This document shows positions 1 through 9,372 of a DNA stretch of 28,106 nucleotides, piece by piece; within the stretch, counting starts at the first letter, position 1, and each line of letters starts with the position of its first letter. Below the pieces are notes generated by a model. That model did no database searches and was not told the DNA's origin. It saw only the letters and a list, made by a program, of their open reading frames with translations. Source of the DNA: Phaeoceros laevis (lineage: Eukaryota > Anthocerotophyta > Anthocerotopsida > Notothyladales); NCBI GenBank assembly GCA_049999765.1, contig JBNGIQ010009371.1, positions 90,947 to 119,052 of the forward strand, read 5' to 3'. Both the position numbers and the translations under genes were made by a program.

Positions 1-365
1 CCCCTAGAATGATCCCTGTACAATGCACATTGTGTTAAAGTCTCAGCATCTGATGAAGCTGCGATCTCACCTCCTTCCACAAGTGAGACACCATATTCCG
101 ACACAGGCACGTATTCAGGAGGTCCGTTGGTAATATCACGAAGCACTGTCCTCCTAGTAGCCTCCTCAGCCATCCGTTTCTCAATTGCAGCCATAAGCTT
201 CAACCTATGACTGTGATCAATGCATTTTCTGGATCTCTGTCTTGGACGAGACGCCTTCGTGCAAGAGCGCTTTCTGACAACAAATCCATCGACTTCGGCA
301 CTTCCCGACGGGTTCCTTGAGTGAGGAACAATTATTCGCTTGATCGGAATATTCTTCCTATCCAT
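1..365 (-). CDS. N-terminal part of an unidentified basic protein with a destruction box (partial)
   Basis: An uninterrupted reading frame starts at an ATG at 365-363 in a good plant context (A at -3, G at +4). It runs off the left edge after about 121 codons, so it has no stop in the window. The product is strongly basic at residues 31-54 (RKRSCTKASRPRQRSRK), which could serve as a nuclear signal. Residues 72-80 read RTVLRDITN, an exact match to the APC/C destruction box RxxLxxxxN, in a wording (VLxDITN) familiar from plant A- and B-type mitotic cyclins. No cyclin box is visible because the rest of the gene lies outside. It could be a mitotic cyclin, another APC/C substrate or an unrelated protein with a chance match. 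The true exon may end inside this stretch, since the reading frame alone does not show a splice site. Confidence 0.4.
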   Translation of the reverse strand, partial: MDRKNIPIKRIIVPHSRNPSGSAEVDGFVVRKRSCTKASRPRQRSRKCIDHSHRLKLMAAIEKRMAEEATRRTVLRDITNGPPEYVPVSEYGVSLVEGGEIAASSDAETLTQCALYRDHSR

Positions 366-436
366 TGTGCTAGGGGGAGTAAGCCAATGCTGCTCTACCA
401 CACGAGATTACATGACCCTCAGCAACAGCGTGGGAT

Positions 437-509
437 CAGCGAAAATCGAGCTCAGCGAAATTCGAGCTCAGCGAAATTCGAGCTCGGCGAAATTCGAGCT
501 CAACGAAAT
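437..509. repeat. 16-bp tandem repeat, about 4.5 copies
   Basis: The unit cagcgaaattcgagct is repeated at 437, 453, 469 and 485 with one or two substitutions per copy, plus a partial copy at 501-509. Each unit contains the SacI-like gagctc palindrome at its junction. It lies just upstream of the minus-strand gene that starts at 365. Confidence 0.9.
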
Positions 510-529
510 CACACGGTGCGAGATCAAGC

Positions 530-564
530 ACAACCCACAACCCACAACCCACAACCCACAACCC
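530..564. repeat. 7-bp tandem repeat (acaaccc)x5
   Basis: Five perfect copies of acaaccc. It has the heptamer period of plant telomeric DNA but not its sequence (ccctaaa), so it is treated as a simple repeat. Confidence 0.9.
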
Positions 565-687
565 AGGCTCGCGCGAGCTTCATAACTACCCGGTTCCTTT
601 AAGTATGTTAAAGGAACCCGGTCGCACCGGGTAGCATTACCTGCGGTAATGCAGAACCCGGGAGCACCGGGTTCCTTTTAACATACT
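565..687. mobile_element. Foldback (inverted-repeat) element, copy A
   Basis: The core at 602-687 is nearly self-complementary. A 21-base left arm at 602-622 (agtatgttaaaggaacccgg plus one base) pairs with 666-687, with one extra t in the right arm. The centre holds a second perfect stem, gcattacc (634-641) with ggtaatgc (645-652). Just outside, 586-600 (ccggttccttta) is again the complement of the left arm. The segment 565-600 (gctcgcgcgagctt, then cataac, then ccggttcctttaag) matches the right tail of the larger element at 11960-11996. So this looks like the end of one element abutting the start of another. No coding capacity. Its class (MITE or Foldback) is inferred from structure only. 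Confidence 0.7.
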
Positions 688-1400
688 CGTAATGGCCAGC
701 ATGATATTTGAGGCGGCAGTGAAAGTATACTTCGAGATTTTTTGTGGCATTTGTGAATGTAGTACACTTTAGAAGCAGCGGCACATGTACAGGTGCTAGA
801 GGAGTAGGGGCTGGTTAGCCTTCAAGTATACGTAGGGGCTGGTTGGCCATCCTGAACGCAGACCTTGATGGCGACAAAACTGTCTTGGAGCAGAGGGTTG
901 TCAACTGTCTGCACATGTCTGATTGAAGCATTAAAGCTGTACTCTACAAATTTATACGCCCATATGTACTGAACATTTTCTAGCCACAAGATTCATAAAA
1001 TGGCTCCTGCCTTCTGCAAGCCAGGACTTCTGGATCTGTTCAAAGAGCAACTCAACATCAGCTCAGCAGGAATTCAAATGCGGACTTCAGGCATGTGACT
1101 TGAAAACACAGGTAGAGTAAACGACACTGATGAGCATCCTAAAGGCAATCTGACTGACGCAACAGACCAGAAGAGATTCAAGTGCAGACTGTCAACCGGA
1201 AGTTCGGGCAGGAAGGCCAATAAAAATTTCAGAAAATCGCAAGTCTGCAAGGTTGTCAAGGTTATATATCAAGACAAGGTTGATAGTACCTGGTTAGGCA
1301 GCAGGTTGGAACAAGCGCTGGCAAGCGACATATATAGAGACAGACCAACACGTCAGACAGGGATATCGTAGTTTCATCTTCCTTGGGCACATGAGAGTAC
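688..1400. other. Intergenic, no recognisable gene
   Basis: I see no supported coding frame here. A short phrase, gtaggggctggttRgcc, occurs twice (near 807 and 834). Only short open frames without recognisable motifs occur. Confidence 0.5.
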
Positions 1401-1408
1401 CAGGATGA

Positions 1409-1690
1409 GTGGAGGCACATGAGGGATGCAGTAATAGGGATCCAGACTGCCATGGAAAATTAATGGGTATGGGGCGCACGGGCTTGCTTGGTCCCCAGGC
1501 CCTAATTACATTGTATGCAAGTATACAGCAGGAAGGCCTGATTTTAGCAGACCATGTTACGTATGTTTGCCTCCTCAAAGCTTGTGCAAGTGCTGGTGCT
1601 CTACAGCAGGGCAGACATCTGCTTTCGGTTCAGCGATTGCGAAAAGAGGACTACTTCCAAGAAGAAGGTGACGTACTGGGGCACTTGTCG
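1409..1690 (+). pseudogene. PPR protein fragment, forward orientation
   Basis: The plus-strand translation contains a recognisable PPR repeat: ALITLYASIQQEGLI, then DHVTYVCLLKACASAGALQQ, then RHLLSVQRLRKEDYFQEE. This wording is typical of P-L-S class PPR proteins, which bind and edit organellar RNA. There is no start codon context, repeat array or organelle transit peptide. The match fades near 1690, where homology continues on the opposite strand. It is a relic, one of several PPR pieces in 1400-5150. Confidence 0.75.
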
Positions 1691-1699
1691 AGTAAATAC

Positions 1700-1906
1700 C
1701 ATTTATCATGGCAGTCCATGTTACCGCGCATCCCTTGTGGCCTTACTGTCGAACACTTTGAGTGCATCTTCCAACTGGCCACATTTTGCATACATACCTA
1801 CGAGGCAAGTTCCCAGGAGTACGTCATTTTCAAGTAGTGCTCTATTTATAATCCCTGAATGCGGCTGCCTGCCCTGCTGTAGAGCACCATGTGACAATAT
1901 GATCAT
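1700..1906 (-). pseudogene. PPR protein fragment, reverse orientation
   Basis: On the minus strand the frame reads HGALQQGRQPHSGIINRALL, then DVLLGTCLVGMYAKCGQLED, then ALKVFDSKATRDA. These are classic PPR repeat phrases (LVxMYAKCGxLEDAxxVFD). It faces the forward fragment ending near 1690, so the two PPR pieces are head to head. Only about one and a half repeats remain and neither end is a natural gene boundary. This is a rearranged pseudogene piece. Confidence 0.75.
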
Positions 1907-2440
1907 CAGGGTTGTGTTGAAGCTTGCAGGTATGTGGCAACATGTGGAACGCCATGATTGCAGGATACATGTGCTAAAATGGGCTTGGGAAAATTAATGT
2001 GGGAGCTTGGTGGACCTGGAGACCAAGAAATGCATTGCATGTATCCCTTACAAGTGGCCAGACTGTCAAACAGCCTGCGTGATCTTCCAACTGGCCACAT
2101 TTTGCCTACATGTGGTATGCAGAGCATGGCCTTGGTCCCCAGGCGCCCCTGCAAGGATGGAGCAGGTAGGCCTGACTTCAGCACAGTGCTGTATTTGCTT
2201 GCCTCCTGAAGGCTTGCACAAGTGCTGGTGCACTACAGCGGCAGGGCAGGCAGCTGAAATCAGGGATTGTAAAAAGAGGACTACTTCAAGGTGAGATAGT
2301 CCTGGGAACTTGCCTCTTACAGATGTAAGCAAAACGTGGCCAGTTGGAAGATGCACGCAAAGTGTTTGACAGTCAGGCCACAAGGGATCCATATGCATGC
2401 GGTAACATGGACTGCGGAGCTGGTGAGTACGGGTCGATTT
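1907..2440 (+). pseudogene. Degenerate PPR mosaic with an antisense patch
   Basis: Plus-strand phrases recur in shifting frames: MWNAMIAGYM near 1935; KACTSAGAL near 2210; QLKSGIVKRGLLQGEIVLGT near 2255; and GQLEDARKVFDSQATRDP near 2340. Between them, about 2040-2110 matches the same repeat on the minus strand (AKCGQLED, then FDSLAT). Frameshifts and stops separate all blocks. The piece probably belongs to the same PPR family as the E/DYW relic that follows on the plus strand. Confidence 0.7.
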
Positions 2441-2489
2441 ATATCATTTATATTTTTATCCAGGCGATTTAGGTGAAACGGACAAGGTC

Positions 2490-3032
2490 CTGAAATCAGC
2501 TGGGTGCGACAACAGCGCTGTTGGGTTGACTGCGTTGCTTAATCCCTGCAAGAATCATGGGAATGTTGAGAGAGGAACACGGTGTTTTGAAAGTCTTGTT
2601 GAGCCGGGATCCTCACCATGCCTCTGCATATGTGCTCATGGCCATGGCCAATATGTTCACAGATGCAGATAGGTGGGCGGATGCAGATAGAATCACACAG
2701 TTGAGAAAGTTGGCAGGAGCTAACAAGAAACCTGCAGTGGCAGGCACTGAAGTGAACAAGCAGATGCATACATTTGCTGTGGGGGAGAAGGGGGTGACCT
2801 TCCATGCAAGGTTCGGAGCACAGATGAACGTTTGAAGGAGGAAGGTAGGAGGAAGGGAACCATCTACCACACACCAAGCTTGTGTCGAAGCCATTGTCTG
2901 AGAAGGAGAAGGAAGATCAACTGTGAGGGCATTCTGAGAAGTTAGCTTTGCCGTTTGGTCTCTTCAACACTCCCGGTGGCACACACACCTTTGCTGCTAA
3001 TCGAAAACCTGCAGATGTGCAAGGACTGCCAC
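2490..3032 (+). pseudogene. PPR-DYW protein C-terminus (E motifs and truncated DYW domain)
   Basis: The E-motif region reads ALLN.CKNHGNVE near 2530, then DPHHASAYVLMAMANMFTDA, DRWADADRITQLRKLAG and NKQMHTFAVGEK up to about 2790. After a gap the DYW cytidine deaminase begins: GHSEKLALPFGLFNTPGGT at about 2926-2982, which contains the zinc-ligand and catalytic HxE motif (HSE). In another frame, NLQMCKDCH at about 3006-3032 contains the CxxCH zinc motif. Intact DYW proteins edit C to U in organellar transcripts. Here at least one frameshift and an in-frame stop (just before GHSEK) break it. The domain is cut exactly at 3033, where a 32-bp inverted repeat and a foreign gene fragment begin. Confidence 0.8.
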
Positions 3033-3064
3033 TAATTAGGGCCTGGGGACCAAGCAAGCCCGTG
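3033..3064. repeat. 32-bp inverted copy of 1477-1508 at a fusion junction
   Basis: This 32-base stretch is the exact reverse complement of 1477-1508 (core cttggtccccaggccctaat). A third, shorter relative lies near 4732-4748. It sits between the truncated DYW relic on the plus strand and the kinase relic on the minus strand. The stretch is itself PPR-derived, since in forward orientation it precedes the ALITLY PPR phrase. Confidence 0.9.
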
Positions 3065-4191
3065 TTCTTGCAGAACTGCAGCCCGATTACCGTTGGGCAT
3101 GTAGTCATACACGAGAAGCTCCACGTCTCCACTAACATCCTAGCCCCTCAAGACTGTCAAGTTCCTGTGCTTCACTTTCCCAAGCATTTGCGCTTCGGCC
3201 CTGAACATGCTCCTCATCAAACTGCCCTGGTGCCTCAAGAAGGTTGCCGTAGTGAACAGGGTTGGTAAACCTTACCAACTTCGTTCTGGAGGAGGTGACG
3301 GATCGTCTTTCGAGACTTGAGTGCCACGACAATGTAGCCAGAACAATGAAAAAGATCACCAGAAAAACACCCCCCGCAACTGATATTCCTATTACAGCTG
3401 CCCTTCCAAGACCAGACTTTCCTCCGGCTCACAATGTCAGCTAACCCAGCACAGGTGACCTCCAACGGGGGACCACAGAGAAGAGGGTTGCCCTCAAACG
3501 ACGTTGCGTTAATTTCCTGGACAGATTCAGGAACAGGACCCGACAGCCCATTGTCTGAAACATTGAGGAAAGCAAGAACAGTCCTGAGAGTTGCCCAACG
3601 GAAGCAGTCCCGGAAAATTGTTGTTAGACAAATGCAGTGACCTGAGCCTTGACCAATTGCCCACCCCCAAAGAATAGCATCTGAAAGCTAAGGTTGTTGT
3701 CTGACAGATTGAGGTCTACCATCATGTTGACGAGTCCCGCAAAAGAGGATGGAATACCCCCTGTCAGCTCATTGCCATCCAAGTACAGTAGTTTAAGGTT
3801 CCCAAGATCCCGTAGACCTGCTGGGATGATCCCTGTCAGATTGTTATATCCAAGATCAAGAACTTCAAGCTCTGTAAGGACCCCCAACTCTTCAGGTATG
3901 CTGCCAATCAGCACGTTGTCTCGAAGATCAATAAAAACCAAGCTCCGAACAATTCCTATCTCAGGAGGAATTACACCAGATGGTTGCTGGAGAAATTAAG
4001 CAGCTGAAGACTCCCATACAATCCTATATCCGAAGGTATCTCGCCAGAAAGCAAATTGTGGTTCAGTTCGAGAACCTGCAGGCCAGGAATTCTGGAGAAA
4101 GTGTCTAGAATGTCCCCGCTGAAAGAATTGAAGGCAAGAGAAAGATTGGTAAGACGAGACAATTGGGAAAGCTCAAGATTTGGATGGATTC
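3065..4191 (-). pseudogene. LRR receptor-like kinase relic
   Basis: Read on the minus strand from 4191 downwards, there are leucine-rich repeats (LTNLSLAFNSFSGDI, LQVLELNHNLLSGEIPSDIG, LEVLDLGYNNLTGIIPAGL, LKLLYLDGNELTGGIPSSFA). A last LRR and capping motif follows (NPLLCGPP-like, near 3460), then a transmembrane helix (AAVIGISVAGGVFLVIFFIV, about 3340-3400). The start of a kinase domain comes next (NLLEAPGQFDEEHV; later LLVYDYMPNGN, near 3085-3110). Several frameshifts and stops interrupt it, including one base missing near 3160 and a TAG near 3143. Most of the kinase domain is absent. The juxtamembrane wording recalls the clade of Arabidopsis At1g75640/At4g36180 (from memory). It ends abruptly at the 32-bp junction. 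Confidence 0.85.
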
Positions 4192-4237
4192 CCTAGGTAG
4201 TACGCGTTCAGAGTTCCAGAATCCATCCAAATCTTGA
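4173..4237. repeat. 19-bp perfect inverted repeat at the 5' end of the LRR relic
   Basis: tcaagatttggatggattc at 4173-4191 is perfectly complementary to 4219-4237, with a 27-base loop containing cctagg. The left arm codes for the first LRR residues of the relic, so the inversion copied gene sequence. Confidence 0.9.
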
Positions 4238-4259
4238 CTGACTGACGAAGGTGGTGAGT

Positions 4260-5150
4260 TAATTAGCTGTACAGGAGGGCAGCCAGCTGCATTCAGGGAT
4301 CGTGAAAGAGGATCAATTGCTTGAAGTGTTTAAGATAGTACTGTGCTTGCAATTGTCTCGTATATATGTAAGCAAAGTGCGGGCAGTTGGCCATGGAAGA
4401 TGCAAGCAAAGTGTCTGTCAGACTGACAACCCAGTTTTCAATAGCAGACAGTTTTAAGCAAATTTGCTGGCCTCCTGAAGGCTTGTACAAGCGCTGGGGC
4501 TCCACTTGTAGCAGATCACGCAGCTGCGCAATGCCATGCAATATTACAGGGATCATAAAAAGAGAACTGTTGAAGATGGCATAGTACTAGGTATTGCCTC
4601 ATAATTTATTTATATGTCTGCAAAATGCGGCGAGTTGGAATCTTGACGGGCGCAAAATGTTGGACAGTATGTCCAAAAGGGATGCAGTAGTAGGTAACGT
4701 GGAATGCCATGATATGCTGAGCATGGGCAAGCTTGGTCCCCAGGCCCTTACACTGTATGCAAGTACATAGAACTGGAAGGCCTGCCTGATTTTAGCGGAC
4801 TGTGTCACTTATGTTGACCTCCTCAAAAACTTGTGCAAGTGCTGGTGCTCTACAGAAGGGCACCTGGGCAGCAGCTGCATTCAGGGATTGGTTAAAGAGG
4901 GCTACTTGAGGGTGACCTACTACTTATACAGTCTGGCCACGAGGAATGCGGTAGCATGGACTGCAAAGATAAATGGGTATGCTGGGCAAGGGTTCTCTCC
5001 CAAGGCCGTCACATTAATTTTTGACAGGATGGAGCAGGAAGTCTTGATTTTTAGCAGACAGTTTTACGTAAACTTGCGTGCCTCCGATGATGAGGGATGT
5101 CATACCTTCCATTTGTATTGTCGAACGAGCCTGGGACCAAAAGAGTCCTA
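4260..5150 (+). pseudogene. Degenerate PPR array, forward orientation
   Basis: At least two degraded PPR units can be read on the plus strand. The first has CLSDxQPSFQ and FAGLLKACTSAGAP near 4460-4510. The second has VTWNAMI near 4697, a copy of the cttggtccccaggccct phrase near 4732, and CASAGALQKG near 4831. It ends with NAVAWTAKINGYAGQGFSPK and RMEQEVLIFSRQFYVNL at about 4945-5080. Frame changes and stops separate the blocks. No E or DYW domain follows. It is similar in sequence to the pieces at 1409-2440, so these are probably copies of one PPR subfamily. Confidence 0.75.
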
Positions 5151-5503
5151 ACATTTTGCTGGGAGGAGGATCTGGACAGGTACTAGCTTGCTAGCTAGCA
5201 CTCATGAAGCTTCCCTGAATTTTATTTAAATTTACTGCTGATAATTCAGACAGTCAAGAAGTACCAGTTGCTGCTACTGGGCTAGAATCGTGTCTTGCTA
5301 CTACACGAGAACCTAAAAAGTCAGTCTGTAGGATCTACAAAATCCTACCAGGTTCACAAGTTTCCTGAACAAGGATGCCTGATCTATCCTGAAGCACTGG
5401 CAAAGCTCTTGAAACCAATGTTCAACGGCATTCAGATGCACTGTGCCCTTCAAATCTCGCTGCCATATACATGTGGCTATGCAAAGGAGGCGTTATTCCA
5501 TGG

Positions 5504-5623
5504 AGTCCACATGGGGCTGCCTGTAGAGAATGGCTGCCTCTAACTTACATGAGAGGATAGGCGGGCATTGGTAAAATGGCTTACGAAGTCCACATGGGGC
5601 TGCCTGTAGAGAATGGCTGCCTC
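5504..5623. repeat. 37-bp direct repeat, 83 bp apart
   Basis: 5504-5540 and 5587-5623 are identical over 37 bases (core catggggctgcctgtagaga). The intervening 46 bases are unique. The upstream stretch 5151-5503 shows no recognised gene. Confidence 0.9.
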
Positions 5624-5685
5624 ACCTAGCTATGGATCCGACGATGGCCACTGCTCTTGCCTTATCGGATAGGAGGAAGCTCCGT

Positions 5686-5908
5686 TCAACACCGCCAGCA
5701 GGAGGCTGCGATGATGGGCTTGGCATTCCAGCCCAGAGTGAGGCAGCCCTTCTCCTCCGCCAGCGTGTAGCCGGCGCAGTCGTAGTTGGCCAGCTACTGT
5801 AGCGTTTGTTCCACGAACTTGAGCGGCGTGGGCTGGAAGCCCGCACGGCTCATCCGGCTGCGCCGCTGGTCGATGCGCTGGTGCCGCCGGATGAGCCGCT
5901 CGGTTCCA
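5686..5908 (-). pseudogene. GRAS-family regulator C-terminus, one in-frame stop
   Basis: The minus-strand frame reads TERLIRRHQRIDQRRSRMSR, then AGFQPTPLKFVEQTLQ, then a TAG stop, then [20 protein letters not shown], then [15 protein letters not shown] and a natural stop at 5686-5688. This is the end of a GRAS domain: a PFYRE-type RHE and RM.RAGF segment and the closing SAW motif (here SCWR), with spacing typical of the family. GRAS proteins are plant nuclear transcription regulators. Only the last 73 or so residues are present, upstream homology stops near 5908, and the TAG (probably CAG originally) marks a pseudogene. The high GC contrasts with the flanking DNA. The GRAS subfamily is unresolved. 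Confidence 0.85.
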
Positions 5909-6287
5909 AGTATCATTGTCTCATAATCATGAATTGTTTTGAGGTCTGTGTTCAAGGCTCAAACTTATCCTTGCACTGATTGGCACTACGCTATACTCCT
6001 TTGGCTTGCACAGCTTCAGCAATGCCTTCCCACCGCTGTTAGAGTAGATAAGTAGGGCGAGAAGACCATGCCCGGGCCTATGCGGGCTAGTGCTGCGATG
6101 GTTCTTTTCTAGGAAAATAGGTTTGTTACCCTTAACTAGTGCAGCCATTGTTGAGAGTCTGATTGGAAGGAAAGTGTGTTTGAAGTTGCGGTGGTAAGAC
6201 ACGATCCTGGGAGATAAGTTGATTTTCATAAAACATTGTTGAGCGAGAATTGTTATGTCCATAGCAACTCATGACAGTGCTCAGGAG
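5909..6287. other. Unrecognised stretch with a 111-codon minus-strand ORF
   Basis: An open minus-strand frame at 5927-6262 encodes a basic, serine- and leucine-containing product with no motif I recognise. No splice or domain evidence supports a gene. Confidence 0.25.
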
Positions 6288-6383
6288 TTCTTTTTATTCT
6301 AGTTGTACATACCAAGGGCAAATTTAATTCGAAACTTCTTTTTATTCTAGTTGTACAGACCAAGGGCAAATTTAATTCGAAAC
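6288..6383. repeat. 48-bp tandem duplication
   Basis: Two adjacent copies, 6288-6335 and 6336-6383, differ at about one base (catacc versus cagacc). The near identity indicates a recent event. Confidence 0.9.
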
Positions 6384-7537
6384 TACATCATGTCAGGAGT
6401 CAAAACAGAGAGCTAAGCTAGTGGATGTTCATTACTTCCATAGGCCGAATAAGGGAGTCTTGAGCTGGTTGAGTTCAAGTTTTGTTGCGGCCACTCGATT
6501 ATCCACTCTACTCTACGGATGGTCTCTACTTGTCTCTTCCTTCCTCCATGAAAGTAACTAACTAAGATTCCGTGTGTTGGCTAAGTAACTTCATCCAACC
6601 CCAACTTATACTGCCATAAACTCTTCAATTCCTAGTCCCGTATAAATTATTGGTCAAGTCGTATAACTACTTGACCAAAATCAAAACAAGATGAAAACAT
6701 GGTAGGTCCATTAGGGTTAAATATATCGTATTTTGCTACCTTTCATTTTCTTTGACCCACGCATCACCTTGGAAAAGAGGACCCTTTGTCAAACTTATGT
6801 GTTTTAAGTCCAAAGTAAATGATTATTTTTTTGCTTGATATGAGCTTACATAAAAAAAATTCATATTAGTATATGATATGGAAGACATATGGAGTCACAT
6901 GTAAAAGACTCATTTTGAGTCACTTGGTCATTAGGGGTTAGAATACAAAGTTAACGTGTGAAAAAAATAGCTCCTTTTGATGTTCGTTTTGCTAGAATTA
7001 AAAAACTGGGTCACTCAAACTACCATGCTAGGTAGACTAGCTCATAGTGCCTGGGAGCGCAGCTTCCTACCTTGGAAGCGGCGATTCTTTCATATACTTC
7101 GAGCACTTGAAAGTTTCGTTGCGAAACTTTCCCCTAAAATAAGGGCCCGAAAAAAAAAAAACACTTATACGGTCGAAAAAAACGTTCGTTAAGTTTAAGT
7201 TTCATTTCGCTTTAGTTTTCCAGGCATCACTTTCAGTTGTTTGAACATGCTTCGCCGGTTCACGGCAACAACAATCGATCACCACCTGTTGCAGTTCAAT
7301 CCTCTGCGTGAATTGTTCGTTCTAAGCATGTTGGAATGGCGCCCCAAGGCATTGATTGCCTTGCCCTTGTTCTGGGCGGGAAGAGTGAGGCGGCCAGCAC
7401 AGGACGACGACCTACATCAGAGTTGTTCTGCCCTAAACCCTCATTGTGGAAAAAACGTTAGTGGTATAATACGTAAAAATACGTGTAATACGTTAATTTT
7501 TTATACCGGAATACATGTATTATACGACGAAGAAACT
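6384..7537. other. AT-rich intergenic stretch, no gene seen
   Basis: No supported coding frame. It contains A and T runs (for example near 7149) and a perfect short hairpin at 7109-7131 (gaaagtttcg, then cgaaactttc). Confidence 0.5.
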
Positions 7538-7636
7538 CATCGTTCGAAATAAAAACGTTGCCGTAAAAAATATCTCGGTAACTAAAACGCATCGTTCGAA
7601 ATAAAAACGTTGCCGTAAAAAACATCTCGGTAACTA
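7538..7636. repeat. 52-bp tandem duplication
   Basis: Copies at 7538-7589 and 7590-7636 (second slightly truncated) share catcgttcgaaataaaaacg and the following bases. One substitution (tatctcgg versus catctcgg) was seen. Confidence 0.9.
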
Positions 7637-7731
7637 TGGACTAGCTCTTTTTTTTAGACATGGTACAGGAAAGTTTTTCCTCTTACCTACCACATCGTCA
7701 ATGTTGTGAAATAATATGAAGGCAGGGATTC

Positions 7732-7803
7732 AAGGTATGCTCCTATCCTCAAAGTATGCTCCTATCCTCAAACTCTCAAAGTATGCTCCCATCCTCAAAC
7801 TCT
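7732..7803. repeat. Tandem repeat of a 19-27 bp unit, three copies
   Basis: The phrase aagtatgctcctatcctca recurs three times, with an extra aactctc in the last two units. It is a simple expansion. Confidence 0.85.
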
Positions 7804-8954
7804 CCACAAAGCCATAACTTTAGTACAAGATTCCTCCAAAGGGAAAAGCAAATAGGTCCATGAATGATATGGAGAATAAACTCAAAAAAGAAGGCCATTT
7901 CTGGGTGAGGCTTCACCGTCGTGTCCCCGGCAGGCCCCCATAGTGGATCAAATGTGGGATAAAATTAGTGGAGGCATCCACATCTTGATGAATGTCAACT
8001 TAATATATCTGGACCACTTGGGCTGTAGTGGGAACCGGGACAACAGTGGCGTATGGAGATTGTCAAAACGGGACAAAACGCCAAAGATGCCTGTTGTGCT
8101 CGAAGCTTCATCAATCATCGATGCATCCCACCACCTTCAGCTTTGCGGCTGACCGTTAAAACCAGGCCAGCAATGCGCTGTAAGCACACCAAGGTACTGT
8201 GACTTACACTGACTTTTTACCCATGGATCAACAACTTGAAGGCGGACCGGGTCTCGGATTTTATCCGCTACCAAATCCGCGGTGCGGTAGAAAGGAATTG
8301 CGTGCAAGGTGAAAAGAGCATGATACACACAGTGCGATGGGATGGCCTCCCTCCAACCTTCACTGGTGCCCTGGTGGAAGCGTCCCTGGTGGAAGCGTGG
8401 CAGCAGTGCACGTCTCCTCGTTGCAGGCGATTTTATTGACGCGACGGGGATAGAACCGACGGGTTCAGGCGACCAGGCGTAGACGTCGGGTCCCCATTGG
8501 GTGTAGCGCCTCCGACCCCGACTCGTGAAAGATCTTTTTACCTCGTCGCAAAAAGAGCCACCGGCAGCGGATCTTTCTGGGGCCTCCACGCGGCTGCCTG
8601 CCTGTGTGGCATCGCAGCGAGGACCGGCTCCCGTCCGCTCCGCGCGGGGGCGCTGGTGCTCCTCCTCCTGGGACCCGCGTCCTTGCTTCCTTTCCTTTCG
8701 CGGCCACGCCAGGTGCAAGAAAACGAGTGCGGCAGACATTAAAGCTAGCCATGTCATGTTACACTGCATGTTCAGCGCCGGCTGGAGCACGCCTCGTTCT
8801 GCTGCTGTGTCACCTTCTGCTCTCTCGCAGCGCCCGTTTCTAGTAGATCTGGCCTCATTCCCTTTGTCGTCACCTCGTGCGGCCTGCGGTGGTTCCTCCT
8901 TCCTCTGAGCTACAGCGATCTGTGGTGTTGTTTGCTAGGTTTGGTGTGGTTTGT
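7804..8954. other. Upstream region of the ARM gene, turning GC-rich from about 8400
   Basis: No supported gene. From about 8400 the base composition becomes GC-rich, as in the ARM gene that follows, so the ARM promoter and 5' leader probably lie here. A 15-bp direct repeat (ccctggtggaagcgt) occurs twice near 8368-8396. No clear TATA box was identified. Confidence 0.4.
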
Positions 8955-8992
8955 GAGGGAGGGAGGAAGAGGAGGGAGGAAAGGGGAAGAGG
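8955..8992 (+). promoter_or_regulatory. 38-nt pure purine (GA/GGA) tract upstream of the ARM gene
   Basis: An unbroken purine run with several GGG groups (near 8957, 8961, 8973 and 8983) lies about 380 bases upstream of the ARM start codon. A second GGA tract lies at about 9138-9160. Such GAGA-like tracts are common in plant promoters and 5' leaders. It could form a G-quadruplex if transcribed. The function is inferred from position only. Confidence 0.45.
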
Positions 8993-9372
8993 TTACTTCC
9001 GGGTGCATTTTCCCGCTTGGATTGGCAGCGGAGGTTGCGGATTTCGTCGGAGAGCAGCGGATCTGCGTTGGTTGGCCGAAGTCTTGCTTTTTGGAGAAGG
9101 TGGTTGGCTGCACGGAAGGGAGGGAGTTTTTGTGTTTGAGAGGAGGAGGAGGAGAGAAGATTTCCGTATTCATCGGGGCTGTTTTTGATTAGAAGGGAGG
9201 CGCAGCGGTTGTGGTAGCTGGCAGGCTTGCTGTTGGTTACCCCTCGGGATTGGATTGGATTGAAGTGGAATTGGAGAGAAGATTTGAAGAAGCTAGGAGG
9301 TAGGGATTTTCGTTTGCTCCCGATCTGAGGTCAGGTGGCAAAATTGGAGCGACTAAAAGCAAGAGCCGCCGA

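Noticed and set aside
530-564. Interstitial telomere
   Set aside because: The heptamer is acaaccc, not ccctaaa.
1400-5910. Helitron capture as the origin of the mosaic
   Set aside because: I could not find a convincing CTRR end with a preceding hairpin or a 5' TC end, so it remains only one hypothesis.
8137-8790. 217-codon minus-strand open frame upstream of the ARM gene
   Set aside because: It lacks an ATG at its start, overlaps GC-rich DNA that is open in several frames on both strands, and shows no family motif.
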